Positions 25,371 to 33,320 of a stretch of 34,362 bases of DNA are shown one piece after another (position 1 is the first letter of the stretch; each line of letters begins with the position of its first letter). The translations under genes were made by a program, and so were the position numbers. The notes under the pieces are model-generated. The model had not been told where the DNA came from. It ran no database searches and saw only the letters and a program-made list of their open reading frames with translations. The stretch is from NCBI GenBank assembly GCA_016790045.1, contig JAEUPW010000034.1, forward strand, positions 1 through 34,362. Reading direction: 5' to 3'. This DNA comes from Candidatus Competibacteraceae bacterium (GTDB taxonomy: Bacteria > Pseudomonadota > Gammaproteobacteria > Competibacterales > Competibacteraceae).

Positions 25371-25711
25371 GGCGTCAGGGTGTCCGGCCAGAGGCGCTCG
25401 GGGAAACGGAGGAAGGCCATGATAATGATTCTGCCCCTCGCTGTCTTGTCGATCTGCCGGCGAGCACCTCGCCGGGGGTTGCGCGCGGGCCGGCGCGCGG
25501 GCGTTGCCGGGCCATGTCGAAGCGGAGACGAAGACGTTGCGCTCGCAACGCTACAACAAGGGATTTGATTGCTGGGAAAGAGGCGCCAACTTGTCAAAGC
25601 CTGTCAGAAACGAAGCGAAAGCTGTTTGACAGCCCGTTTCCCAAATATTTTTAGTCCGGCACCGCCACAATTCGGGCGGTGTCGGACCCGCGCGATGCGC
25701 CTGGAACCAGG
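25371..25711. other. 341-base gap between thiW and the binding-protein gene
   Basis: No convincing gene. It holds the thiW leader, a small hairpin (CGTTGC-GCTC-GCAACG, 25535-25550), a possible 17-codon ORF ending at the thiW start (25420 to 25367, minus) and the strong hairpin described separately. No TPP riboswitch signature was found. Confidence 0.6.
25654..25687 (-). terminator. Strong hairpin downstream of the binding-protein gene
   Basis: A 13-bp stem (GTCCGGCACCGCC with GGCGGTGTCGGAC, one wobble) with an 8-base loop lies 24 bases past the stop of the minus-strand gene. What follows on that strand is TAAAAATATTTGG, not a clean T-run, so termination is probable rather than certain. Confidence 0.45.
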
Positions 25712-27004
25712 CTATTTCTTCAAGAGCTGCTGGAGTTGTTGGGCGGTCTTGGGTTTGAAGGCACCGTCTTCCAGGGCGAGAAGCTGGACGAAATCGGAGC
25801 CTTGATTGTCGTTGGTGAAATCCAGCGACAGGCCGCCGAGATCGAAGCTGTGGCCGCGCACGGCATCGAGAAAACTGGATCGGGTGATCTCGCCTTTAAC
25901 GTTGCGCAGGATGGTCACAAACATCTTGCCGACCATGTAACCCTCCAGCGACGAGCTGTCGAAACGTTCGCCCAAGGCTTTGCGCGCCTCCTCGACGATG
26001 GGAAGGGAGGAGTCCAAGGCGGGCACCGCTTGCGTCAACACGATCTTGTCGAGGACTTTGTTCTTCTTCAAATCATCCTTGAACGTCGTCACTTCGACTT
26101 GCGAGGTGACGCTGATCGGCCACGTTTCGCCCTTGTAGCGCGAGTAGCTGATGAAGTTGGTCAGCGGTAGGTTGGTGCCGCCCACCGTCATCACCAGCCG
26201 GCAGCGGGTATTGGCGGTTTTTTCCCACTGTTTCAGCGAATCGTAACCCGGTCGCGCCTGCATCTGGGTGTGGCGGGTGAAAAAGCCGACCGGGCCGATG
26301 CCGTTGCGGTTGGGTTCGTCGCCGGTCATCGCGATGATTTGTTCCAGCTTGCTCACGGTATCCGCCATGTTGGGCTGCTTGGCCAATATCTTGGTGAGAG
26401 CCGCCAAATTCGAAATTCCGCCGGCGTCGTTGGGCAAGTAGGCGCAAATTTCCTGAGGCTTGATCCCCGAACTCAAGGCGGCGTCCAGCACCAGGGCCGC
26501 TTCCTGAGCGAAACTGGCGCGCAAGTTGACGATATCGCCTTTGCCGTTGCGCAAAAAATCCACGCCGATGGGAAAGCCGACCGCTGGAACTTTGTTTTCC
26601 GCCAAGAGCGGCAATGCGGCTTTGATCGAGGGCCCGCCGGTGTTGCCGAGCATGGCGAAAGCACCCTGATCGACCAACTGCCGGGTCGCTTCAACCGCGG
26701 CTTTCGGGTTGAAAGAATCGTTCAGAACCAGATATTCGATGGCGCGCCCTTGAACTTTTTCGTTCTTCAAAGCGGTTTCGAGGCCCGCTTTGATGGCCCG
26801 TCCCCGCATCTTGGATTCGCCCTCCAGGTCCAGGACTGAACCGACGCGAATTGCGCTCGGCGTCACTCCAGGCTCCTGCGCGCGAACGCCGCTCGCGCTC
26901 GCGAGCAGCCCCAAAACCGCTAGCGCTAAGGCGCGCAACGGCAGGCTGGGTTGTTGCTTGGAGCGTATCCGTTTGCTTTTCAAAAGATTATTGATGGTTA
27001 TCAC
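25712..27004 (-). CDS. Leu/Ile/Val-type ABC transporter substrate-binding protein
   Basis: A periplasmic binding protein of 430 residues, type-1 fold (receptor-ligand-binding / Peripla_BP_6). The signal peptide has a basic start (KSKRIRSKQ), a hydrophobic core (about 23-38) and a likely cut after VRA (residue 42). The mature part begins GVTPSAIRVGSVLDLEGESK, and LVDQGAFAMLGNTGGPSIKAA is the typical ligand-loop pattern. The start is GTG 27004, with AAGG 7 bases upstream. No permease or ATPase genes of this transporter class are adjacent, so it may work with a distant transporter or as a sensor ligand protein. The ligand is unknown. Confidence 0.88.
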   Translation of the reverse strand: MITINNLLKSKRIRSKQQPSLPLRALALAVLGLLASASGVRAQEPGVTPSAIRVGSVLDLEGESKMRGRAIKAGLETALKNEKVQGRAIEYLVLNDSFNPKAAVEATRQLVDQGAFAMLGNTGGPSIKAALPLLAENKVPAVGFPIGVDFLRNGKGDIVNLRASFAQEAALVLDAALSSGIKPQEICAYLPNDAGGISNLAALTKILAKQPNMADTVSKLEQIIAMTGDEPNRNGIGPVGFFTRHTQMQARPGYDSLKQWEKTANTRCRLVMTVGGTNLPLTNFISYSRYKGETWPISVTSQVEVTTFKDDLKKNKVLDKIVLTQAVPALDSSLPIVEEARKALGERFDSSSLEGYMVGKMFVTILRNVKGEITRSSFLDAVRGHSFDLGGLSLDFTNDNQGSDFVQLLALEDGAFKPKTAQQLQQLLKK

Positions 27005-27348
27005 GATCTTGCCTTATTTTCTTGATTTTGGAAAAACGGTATGGCCCTGACTCGCAACGAGAGAACCTATTCCTTGAATCCTACAAAATATATAAATAAA
27101 GGTACACTTAAGCCTTAAATAAGTCAAGTGATGTGTTTTTATTTCAACGATGTTTTAGCTAATTATGTAATAATTTAATTACAATTGGGGCAGATCCGAT
27201 GATCCGGGATGCAGTGGTGGTGTGATCGATGAAGCGGCGACAGCGGACGATGGCTTCATACGGGCGTCATGAAACCAAGACGTTTTAGGGAGGAGAATGT
27301 AGCGGGGTAACGACGTCAGAAAACGGGCAAAGAGCGCTAAAAGCGGAC
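27005..27348. other. AT-rich intergenic stretch, 344 bases
   Basis: No gene is seen. About 27080-27185 is strikingly AT-rich against the GC-rich surroundings. It holds a putative promoter for the binding-protein gene and the terminator of the upstream fused ligase gene. The rest shows no recognisable element. Confidence 0.6.
27099..27127 (-). promoter_or_regulatory. Putative promoter of the binding-protein gene
   Basis: On the minus strand TTGACT (27127-27122) is followed after 17 bases by TACCTT (27104-27099), within AT-rich DNA about 95 bases before the GTG start. The -35 is good; the -10 matches only in part. Confidence 0.4.
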
Positions 27349-27358
27349 TTATTGCCCG
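27320..27358 (-). terminator. Rho-independent terminator of the fused ligase gene
   Basis: On the minus strand CGGGCAA (27358-27352) pairs with TTGCCCG (27330-27324), with an inner GCT-TTT-AGC stem, and is followed by TTTT (27323-27320). The stem spans the stop codon at 27351-27349. Confidence 0.6.
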
Positions 27359-30231
27359 TCGGTATCGCTCAAGTCGGGCTCGCCGCAACCGTTGAGGACC
27401 ACCGCGCGGACGGCTTCCTTCAACCGTACCGCCGCCGCCCAGTCAGCGCCGGTCGGCGCGATGGCGGGCTCGACGCTGACGTCCAGCGCCCCCCGGCGCG
27501 GGAACCAGGAGCCGGCGCGCAGGATCGAGCGCGCGCCGCGAATGACGGTCGGCGAAACCGGCGTTCCCGCTTGGGCCGCCGCCACGAACGCGCCCATCCG
27601 AAACGGAAGCAAACCGGGCATGCGGGTGAAAGTGCCTTCCGGGAAGAAGGCCAAAGACTTGCCGCTTTGGGCGGCCGCGACGATTTGATTGGCTTCGGCG
27701 GCGCTGCGCTGGAGATCGAAGCGCTCGACGAAGAGCGTGCCGATTCGTTCCAGCGGTTTGCCGATCAACGGGTTAGCCAATAGCTCCCGCTTGGCCACAA
27801 AATGGAACGGGCGCGGCAGAGCCGCCAGCAGGATATAGGCGTCCAAATAGCTGGAATGGTTGGCGACGAGGATGCAAGGGCCGGGCGGCAGGTGTTCCAG
27901 CCCGCGCACGGCCAAGGCGGTCCCGGACAAGCGGGCCAGTAGCCGGGCCGCGTTCCGGCTGAAGCGCCAGCGCCACGCCGGCTCGGGAAGGAGCATGACG
28001 CCCAGCCAGGTGGCAGGGGCGAGCAATCCGAACAGGGTCCAAACGCGGGCGGCGTACAGCCCCTCCCGGGTTTTGCCCCACAGCCGCCGCGTTTGAGCGA
28101 GGCCGCCATCGAGGGCGATTCGGGCAAGTTGCAACCATAACGCCCGGCCGCCGCGCCCCAGCAGTTTGCGTTCGTACAAGTCTCGCACCGCCGCCCGGCG
28201 AATTTTGCCGCTGGAGGTTTTGAGCACGGAATGCGGGGGCGCGAGCACCACATCGTCGGGCGCAACGCCCAGCAAATCGACGCTGGCCCCTTGAATGCGC
28301 TGGCGCAAGTCACCCAGAATATCCGCTGGGGCGGCGCGGGTTTCGGCGACCACCACCAGGCGTTCGCTGCCCGTCGCGGGGTCGTCGCTGGCGAAGACGG
28401 CCACGCAGCCCTTGCGCACGCCCGCAAGTTCGCCGATGGCTTGTTCCAGCTCGTAGGGATAGAGATTGCGGCCGCCGCGAATGATTAAATCCTTGGCCCG
28501 GCCGCTCAGATAAACCTCGCCTGCGGCAAGGTAAGCGCGGTCTCCGGAATCCAGCCAAGCGGCGCCGTGCGGAAACAGAGCGCGGGTGGCGGCAGGATTG
28601 CGATAATAGCCCGCGGTGGCCGAGGGGCCTTTGAATTCCAGCTGGCCCTCGCGGCGTTCCGGCACTTCCCGGCCGCGCTCGTCCACGATGCGGATTTCGT
28701 GACCGGGGAGCGGAGGCCCGCAAGCCGGAAAGCGCAGCGCCGTCGGATCGTCGGCGCGGGCCGGCCGGGCGAAGCCCTCGGCGACGAAGCTATCGCGTTG
28801 AACCGAATCGAAGCGAGGGCCTCGGCCTGGAGCGGGCAAAGCCAACCCGACCGAGCATTCGGCCAGGCCGTAAACTGGAGCCAGCGCTTCCGGCCGAAAG
28901 CCGTGGGGTTTGAACCGGGCGCTGAACCGCTCTATCGTGCCCGGATTGACCGGCTCAGCGCCGTTGCAAAGCATCCGCAAGGAACCGAGGTCCAGCCCCT
29001 CCAGCTCGTGATCCGGGATGCTGCGCGCGCACAGCTCGAAAGCAAAGTTGGGTGCGGCCGACAGGGTGCCGCCATAGCGGTGAATCGCGCGCAGCCAACT
29101 GACCGGCCGGGCCAGGAAGCTCAAGGGCGACATCACGACCAACGGAAAAGCGTGATACAAGCCGCCCAGACAAGCGCCGATCAAGCCCATGTCGTGATAA
29201 AGTGGCAGCCAGCTCACGAAGATATCGCTGGAGCTGGCCATCACCCGCTGGCCCATGGCGCGCAGGTTGGCCAGCAAATTGGCGTGGCTGAGCATGACGC
29301 CTTTCGGGTTGCCCGTGCTGCCGGACGTGTATTGCAGGAAAGCCAAATCCCGGTCCCGGACCGGGCTGGGCGTCCAGGTGGCCGAGGATTGCTGGAGTTC
29401 CGCCACCGTGGCGACATGACGCAGCGTTTCGACGTGCGTTTGCAGCAGGCGGGCCACCAGTTTGGCCTCGGTGACGGTGATCAGCGTCACGGTTTGCGCG
29501 TTGTCCAACAGCCGCGCGTGACGGCGCAGGTGTTCCTCGATTTGCGACGGTCGCACCGGGGGATAAATCGGCACCGGCACGCCGCCTGCGAGCAAGATAC
29601 CGAAGAAACTGAGAAAATAGTCGCTGCCGGTCGGGAGCATGATCGCGACGGTTTGCAGCGGTTGCAAGCCGCGCTCGCGCAGCCCGGCCGCCACGGCCGC
29701 CGCGCCCCGTTGCAGGCTGCCGTACGTGAAGGCGGCCTCGATCCGATCCTCGTTGCCGAGCACTTGGATGGCCGTTCGCTCGGGATGGCGCTGGACGTGC
29801 CAGTCCAGCATGTCGATCAAGGTCGTGGCCTGCTCCGGCGCTCCGGGTCGGGCGGGTTCGCCAGCGAGCGCGGGACGCTCGATCGGCCGGTCGAGAACTC
29901 CGGGGTCGGAAGATGAAACAGGCTGGCCTTTGGCCCGCAAAATCAGATCGAGCAACGCGCGCGGCGTCTCGGCCAGCAACATGGGTTCGGTCAAGGCGAT
30001 CTGAAATGAGCGCTCGATCCGGCGCAACAGTTCGGTGCGGGATAGGCTGTCCAGACCCAAGTCCCGGTCCAGATGGCTGTCCAGCGCGAGCGCGGCGGCC
30101 GCCCGATCCGACCGATGGGTTTCGAGCAGCAGCTCTCGCAGCAAGATCAGCAACCGGGTTTCGTGCTCCGCGTCGCGAGCGGAAGGCGGGATCGTTGTCG
30201 CGAGAGCCGGCAAGCCGTCATCTTCGAGCAT
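27349..30231 (-). CDS. ACP - fatty-acyl-AMP ligase - PlsC acyltransferase fusion
   Basis: A 960-residue, three-part protein. Residues about 25-98 are an acyl carrier domain (LDRDLGLDSLSRTEL; S62 would carry phosphopantetheine). Residues about 140-680 are an adenylate-forming ligase with LQYTSGSTGNPKGVMLSH (about 297-314), WLPLYHDMGLIG, SGDRAYL and the C-terminal Lys in KTSSGKIRR. YHDMGLIG and the general pattern are those of fatty-acyl-AMP ligases, which load acyl chains on carriers rather than CoA. A hydrophobic segment near 735 leads to a PlsC domain with NHSSYLDA (about 787; HX4D) and FPEGTF (about 860). The likely job is to activate a fatty acid, hold it on the fused ACP and transfer it to a lysophospholipid or similar acceptor at the membrane. 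This is inferred from the domains. The ribosome site is weak. Confidence 0.9.
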   Translation of the reverse strand: MLEDDGLPALATTIPPSARDAEHETRLLILLRELLLETHRSDRAAAALALDSHLDRDLGLDSLSRTELLRRIERSFQIALTEPMLLAETPRALLDLILRAKGQPVSSSDPGVLDRPIERPALAGEPARPGAPEQATTLIDMLDWHVQRHPERTAIQVLGNEDRIEAAFTYGSLQRGAAAVAAGLRERGLQPLQTVAIMLPTGSDYFLSFFGILLAGGVPVPIYPPVRPSQIEEHLRRHARLLDNAQTVTLITVTEAKLVARLLQTHVETLRHVATVAELQQSSATWTPSPVRDRDLAFLQYTSGSTGNPKGVMLSHANLLANLRAMGQRVMASSSDIFVSWLPLYHDMGLIGACLGGLYHAFPLVVMSPLSFLARPVSWLRAIHRYGGTLSAAPNFAFELCARSIPDHELEGLDLGSLRMLCNGAEPVNPGTIERFSARFKPHGFRPEALAPVYGLAECSVGLALPAPGRGPRFDSVQRDSFVAEGFARPARADDPTALRFPACGPPLPGHEIRIVDERGREVPERREGQLEFKGPSATAGYYRNPAATRALFPHGAAWLDSGDRAYLAAGEVYLSGRAKDLIIRGGRNLYPYELEQAIGELAGVRKGCVAVFASDDPATGSERLVVVAETRAAPADILGDLRQRIQGASVDLLGVAPDDVVLAPPHSVLKTSSGKIRRAAVRDLYERKLLGRGGRALWLQLARIALDGGLAQTRRLWGKTREGLYAARVWTLFGLLAPATWLGVMLLPEPAWRWRFSRNAARLLARLSGTALAVRGLEHLPPGPCILVANHSSYLDAYILLAALPRPFHFVAKRELLANPLIGKPLERIGTLFVERFDLQRSAAEANQIVAAAQSGKSLAFFPEGTFTRMPGLLPFRMGAFVAAAQAGTPVSPTVIRGARSILRAGSWFPRRGALDVSVEPAIAPTGADWAAAVRLKEAVRAVVLNGCGEPDLSDTDGQ

Positions 30232-30378
30232 GGGAGTCGTCTGGTGAAATGAAAATTGCAGGCGCGACCGAAGCCTTGGAGTCGTCAGTAAACGCCTATC
30301 ATCCTAAAATGGCTCAACGCCAAAGCGGCCGGTATGGGATTATCGTTTGAGCCGCTTCCCGATCGTGAGGGTTCGTTC

Positions 30379-32622
30379 ATGTTCCGCAAATCGTTTCGCG
30401 GGTGGCTGATTCTGCTAGTGCTGGGACCGGCCTGCGCCCTGGCCTTGGAGATCGGCGAAATCCAAGTCAATTCCTCCCTGAATCAACTGTTCGACGCCAG
30501 GATCCCCTTGCCGGGCTTAAAGCCCGAAGACGTGGAAAAAGTCTCCATCAAACTGGCTCCTCAGCCCATGTTCAAGGAGTTTAGCCTCGAACGGTCGGCG
30601 CAGTTGACCAAACTGGTTTTCTCCATCGAATACAACCCGGAAGGGGATGTTTACGTCAAGGTGGTTTCGACCCAACCCGTGCGCGAACCGTCGCTCGGTT
30701 TATTGTTGGAATTCGGCTGGCCGCGCGGCAAAACGTATCGCGAGTTTACGGTATTCCTCGATCCGGTAAAGCGCTTGGCCAAACAGTCCGGCGACCGCAC
30801 CAAGACCGTTTTGAACGAAGCGCCCGCCAGCGCCGCCGCCGCACCGCCCTCTGCCGCCCTTCCAGCAGAAACAAAATCCGCTGCGGCGGCCGTTCCGGCG
30901 CCCGTTTCGCCGGTTGTCGCGGATGCCGCCGCGCCCGCCCCGAAAGCGGCCGCAGAGCCGGTGAAGCCCGTGGTGCCACCGGCGTCGATTGCGGCGCCGA
31001 CGCCAGCGGCCACGACGGTAGCGGCTCCAGCGCCGCCGCCGGCGACGCCGGCGGGGGTTGCGACCCCAACGCCCGCTCCAACACCGGCGGTAGTGGCGGA
31101 TTCGACGCCGGCACCGGCAAAGGCCCCAACTGAAATTTCGGTTCCGACGCCAACAGCGGCGCCGACAGCAGCGACTCCGGCACCCGCGCCGGCGCCAAGT
31201 CCGGTTGCGATGACGGCTCCAAATCCGACGGCAGCCGTTCCGGCGCTCGCGGCGACACCTGCGATTTCGAGTCCGGCGCCGGACGCTTCGGTTGCGGCGG
31301 CTGAAGCGACTCAAGCCGCTGCGGCAGCGCCGGCCTCATCGGCGGACACGAGTTCGGCGCCCGATCCGAACAAGCAGTATAAAGCAGGCGATAGCTATGG
31401 GCCGGTCGGAGCGGGCGAACGATTGTGGAAAATCGCTCTGAAGCTCAGCCCCGATCCTGGCATCACACCCGATCAGATGATGAAAGCCTTGCATAAGGCG
31501 AACCCGAAAGCTTTTTCCAAGGCCGGCGTCGATGGCTTGATCGCGGGTTCGGTTTTGCGCGTTCCAAGCTTGCGGGAAATTGCCGATTTTAGCGGTTCCC
31601 CGGTCGCCAGGCGTTTGGCGGAGGCCAAAACAGATCCCCTGCCAGCAAACGATGCGTCGCCGGCCAACGGTGCGCCGCCGGCCAAGTCGGAGGACAGGAT
31701 AGAATTGCTTCAGGTCGAGGTCGATGGGCTGAAAACCTACCCGTTGCCCCCGCCACCGTCTCTGGAGCCCATGCCTGTCGAGGGGCTGGCGCTAGCGACC
31801 GGGCTGACGCCCGCTCCGTCGGTCGCTGACCCTTCGCCGTTAAACTTGTTAGCCCTTGGCCCCGCAGCGAACGATAAAGCCGATCCGCCGGCAGTCGCGG
31901 CAAGAACCGAAATCGCCAAGAAGGAAAAAGGCTTGCCCTCGGGCGAGATTTCTGGCGCCGAAAAGCGGCTGAAAGCTTCGATAGCGGGAAGTTCGGTCAC
32001 CCCGACTCGCCCGGCTTCACCGTTGCTGGAACCGGTCTCGGCAACTCCGCTATTGTTTTCCGCGACCTCGGAGGTGATGGCTGCGGCATTGAAAATTCCG
32101 GCCTTCGCCATTCCGATCCAGATCGCGCCCGAATCGATTATCGCCGAAGATCGGAATGCGCCTAAAACTCAGAGGGATATCAGGGACAGCGCAAACTCGC
32201 CAGCGGCGTCCGATCCGCGAAAGGCGCTGGCCTTCAAAGCTGCCAAATCCGTCGAAAGCGCTGTGTTCTCAGCGCCAAACGAAGCGGCGACTAAAGTTTC
32301 AGCGAGCAACCCATCTCCTGGAGCGGGCGAACATTACGGGCCTGTGACCGCCAACGAACGGCTTTGGGATATCGCCACTCGGGTGCGACCCGACCCGAGC
32401 ATCAGCAAAGACGCGATGATGCGCGCCTTGTTTATGGCAAACCCTCAAGCCTTTGCCAAAACCGGTATGGATCAGATGAAAGTGGGGGCGACGCTGCGAA
32501 TTCCGACTTTGGCGGAGATCGTGAAACACACGGGCTCCAAAGAGGCAAAACAGTTGCTGGAGCAACAGCGGAGTTCGGGGAATAAAGGTCCCGAACGGTC
32601 GGCGCCCTTATCGACCAATTAA
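30379..32622 (+). CDS. FimV-like secreted protein with two FimV-core (LysM-like) motifs
   Basis: A 747-residue exported protein. The signal peptide is cut after about A22 (ALA before LEI). Residues 23-130 form the FimV N-terminal domain (LEIGEIQVNSSLNQLFDARI, VKVVSTQPVREPSLGLLLEF, TVFLDPVKRL). An Ala/Pro/Thr-rich linker spans about 145-335. The FimV-core motif occurs twice: YGPVGAGERLWKIALKLSPD near 338-400 and YGPVTANERLWDIATRVRPD near 652-717, the second close to the C-terminus. These motifs are LysM-like and thought to bind peptidoglycan. The transmembrane helix and TPR-like cytoplasmic C-terminus of Pseudomonas FimV are absent, so this is a related periplasmic protein, not an orthologue. 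ATG 30379 has GAGGG 7 bases upstream. Confidence 0.88.
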   Translation: MFRKSFRGWLILLVLGPACALALEIGEIQVNSSLNQLFDARIPLPGLKPEDVEKVSIKLAPQPMFKEFSLERSAQLTKLVFSIEYNPEGDVYVKVVSTQPVREPSLGLLLEFGWPRGKTYREFTVFLDPVKRLAKQSGDRTKTVLNEAPASAAAAPPSAALPAETKSAAAAVPAPVSPVVADAAAPAPKAAAEPVKPVVPPASIAAPTPAATTVAAPAPPPATPAGVATPTPAPTPAVVADSTPAPAKAPTEISVPTPTAAPTAATPAPAPAPSPVAMTAPNPTAAVPALAATPAISSPAPDASVAAAEATQAAAAAPASSADTSSAPDPNKQYKAGDSYGPVGAGERLWKIALKLSPDPGITPDQMMKALHKANPKAFSKAGVDGLIAGSVLRVPSLREIADFSGSPVARRLAEAKTDPLPANDASPANGAPPAKSEDRIELLQVEVDGLKTYPLPPPPSLEPMPVEGLALATGLTPAPSVADPSPLNLLALGPAANDKADPPAVAARTEIAKKEKGLPSGEISGAEKRLKASIAGSSVTPTRPASPLLEPVSATPLLFSATSEVMAAALKIPAFAIPIQIAPESIIAEDRNAPKTQRDIRDSANSPAASDPRKALAFKAAKSVESAVFSAPNEAATKVSASNPSPGAGEHYGPVTANERLWDIATRVRPDPSISKDAMMRALFMANPQAFAKTGMDQMKVGATLRIPTLAEIVKHTGSKEAKQLLEQQRSSGNKGPERSAPLSTN

Positions 32623-32661
32623 AGGCGATGCCGTCAACGCGGCGAACTCCCCGGAAGCTCG

Positions 32662-32703
32662 TGGGCATTTTCCCCTCTTTGCCTTTGGCAAGAGGGGAGC
32701 CCA
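32662..32703. terminator. Long imperfect hairpin between convergent genes
   Basis: CCCCTCTT(T)GCC pairs with GGCAAGAGGGG across a TTT loop, and the outer TGGGC pairs with GCCCA. It separates the convergent FimV-like gene and the small exported-protein gene. No T-run follows on either strand. Confidence 0.45.
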
Positions 32704-32717
32704 GGGCGAAGCGTCGC

Positions 32718-33215
32718 TTATCGCCAGTAGAAATTCAACTGCGCTTGGCTTTTACCCACTTGGGCGGATTGTTTCTGGGTCTGATCCTTCGCGCTCACTT
32801 CCACGGTGTAGCTGCCGGGCGGGAGCTGGGCGAGAAAGTACGGTCCTTTCGAAGTGGCGCTCAAAACCGTCGCGCCCTTCGAGTCCATGATTTTGATGCC
32901 CATATCCGCCAAATACTCGCCGCCGCCCTGCATGGCGGACATGATTTGCAAATTGAATTGGTTGGCCATGGCGCGAAGTTCGTCGCGCTCGCCCGCGCCC
33001 ACGCCGCCTGACGCATAGCGGATGCCGCTGTCGGAAGTCTTGACCTGAACCGATCCGCCAGCCGGCGACCAGTCCTGGCTGCCCGCCGGCGGCGGCGTGT
33101 CTTTTTCGGTCGCCGCGGGAGGCGCGGCGGTTTGCTGGGCATTGGCCGGAAGCGGCAAAGAGCCGGCGGCGGCCAAGGCTAAGGCCATCAAACTGATAGA
33201 GGTTCGTTTCATCAT
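32718..33215 (-). CDS. Small exported protein with carboxypeptidase-regulatory-like fold
   Basis: A 165-residue protein. It has a signal peptide (MMKRTSISLMALALAAAGSL) with a likely cut at ANA (residue 26), then a Pro/Thr/Ala-rich stretch, and an Ig/prealbumin-like module at about 105-165: GIKIMDSKGATVLSATSKGP, then LPPGSYTVEVSAKDQTQKQS. The LPPGxYTVxV pattern is that of carboxypeptidase regulatory-like domains, which are non-catalytic beta sandwiches. Function unknown, likely periplasmic. The start at 33215 is chosen for AAGGAG 9 bases upstream; ATGs at 33242 and 33233 lie before that site. It precedes no obvious partner gene. Confidence 0.85.
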   Translation of the reverse strand: MMKRTSISLMALALAAAGSLPLPANAQQTAAPPAATEKDTPPPAGSQDWSPAGGSVQVKTSDSGIRYASGGVGAGERDELRAMANQFNLQIMSAMQGGGEYLADMGIKIMDSKGATVLSATSKGPYFLAQLPPGSYTVEVSAKDQTQKQSAQVGKSQAQLNFYWR

Positions 33216-33320
33216 TCTTAAAGTCTCCTTCATTGTCAGCATGTCGGGATCCGAAACTGAGGGTCTCGCGGCTTGAGCCTGCTGTTAGGCATTTCGGGCG
33301 GATTTTGATTCCCCGCGCGT

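Noticed and set aside
25535..25550. Terminator from the CGTTGC-GCTC-GCAACG hairpin
   Set aside because: Stem of only 6 bp and no T-run on either side.
25371..25711. Thiamine pyrophosphate riboswitch upstream of thiW
   Set aside because: I looked for the CTGAGA and ACCTGATCTGG-type core on the minus strand and did not find it.
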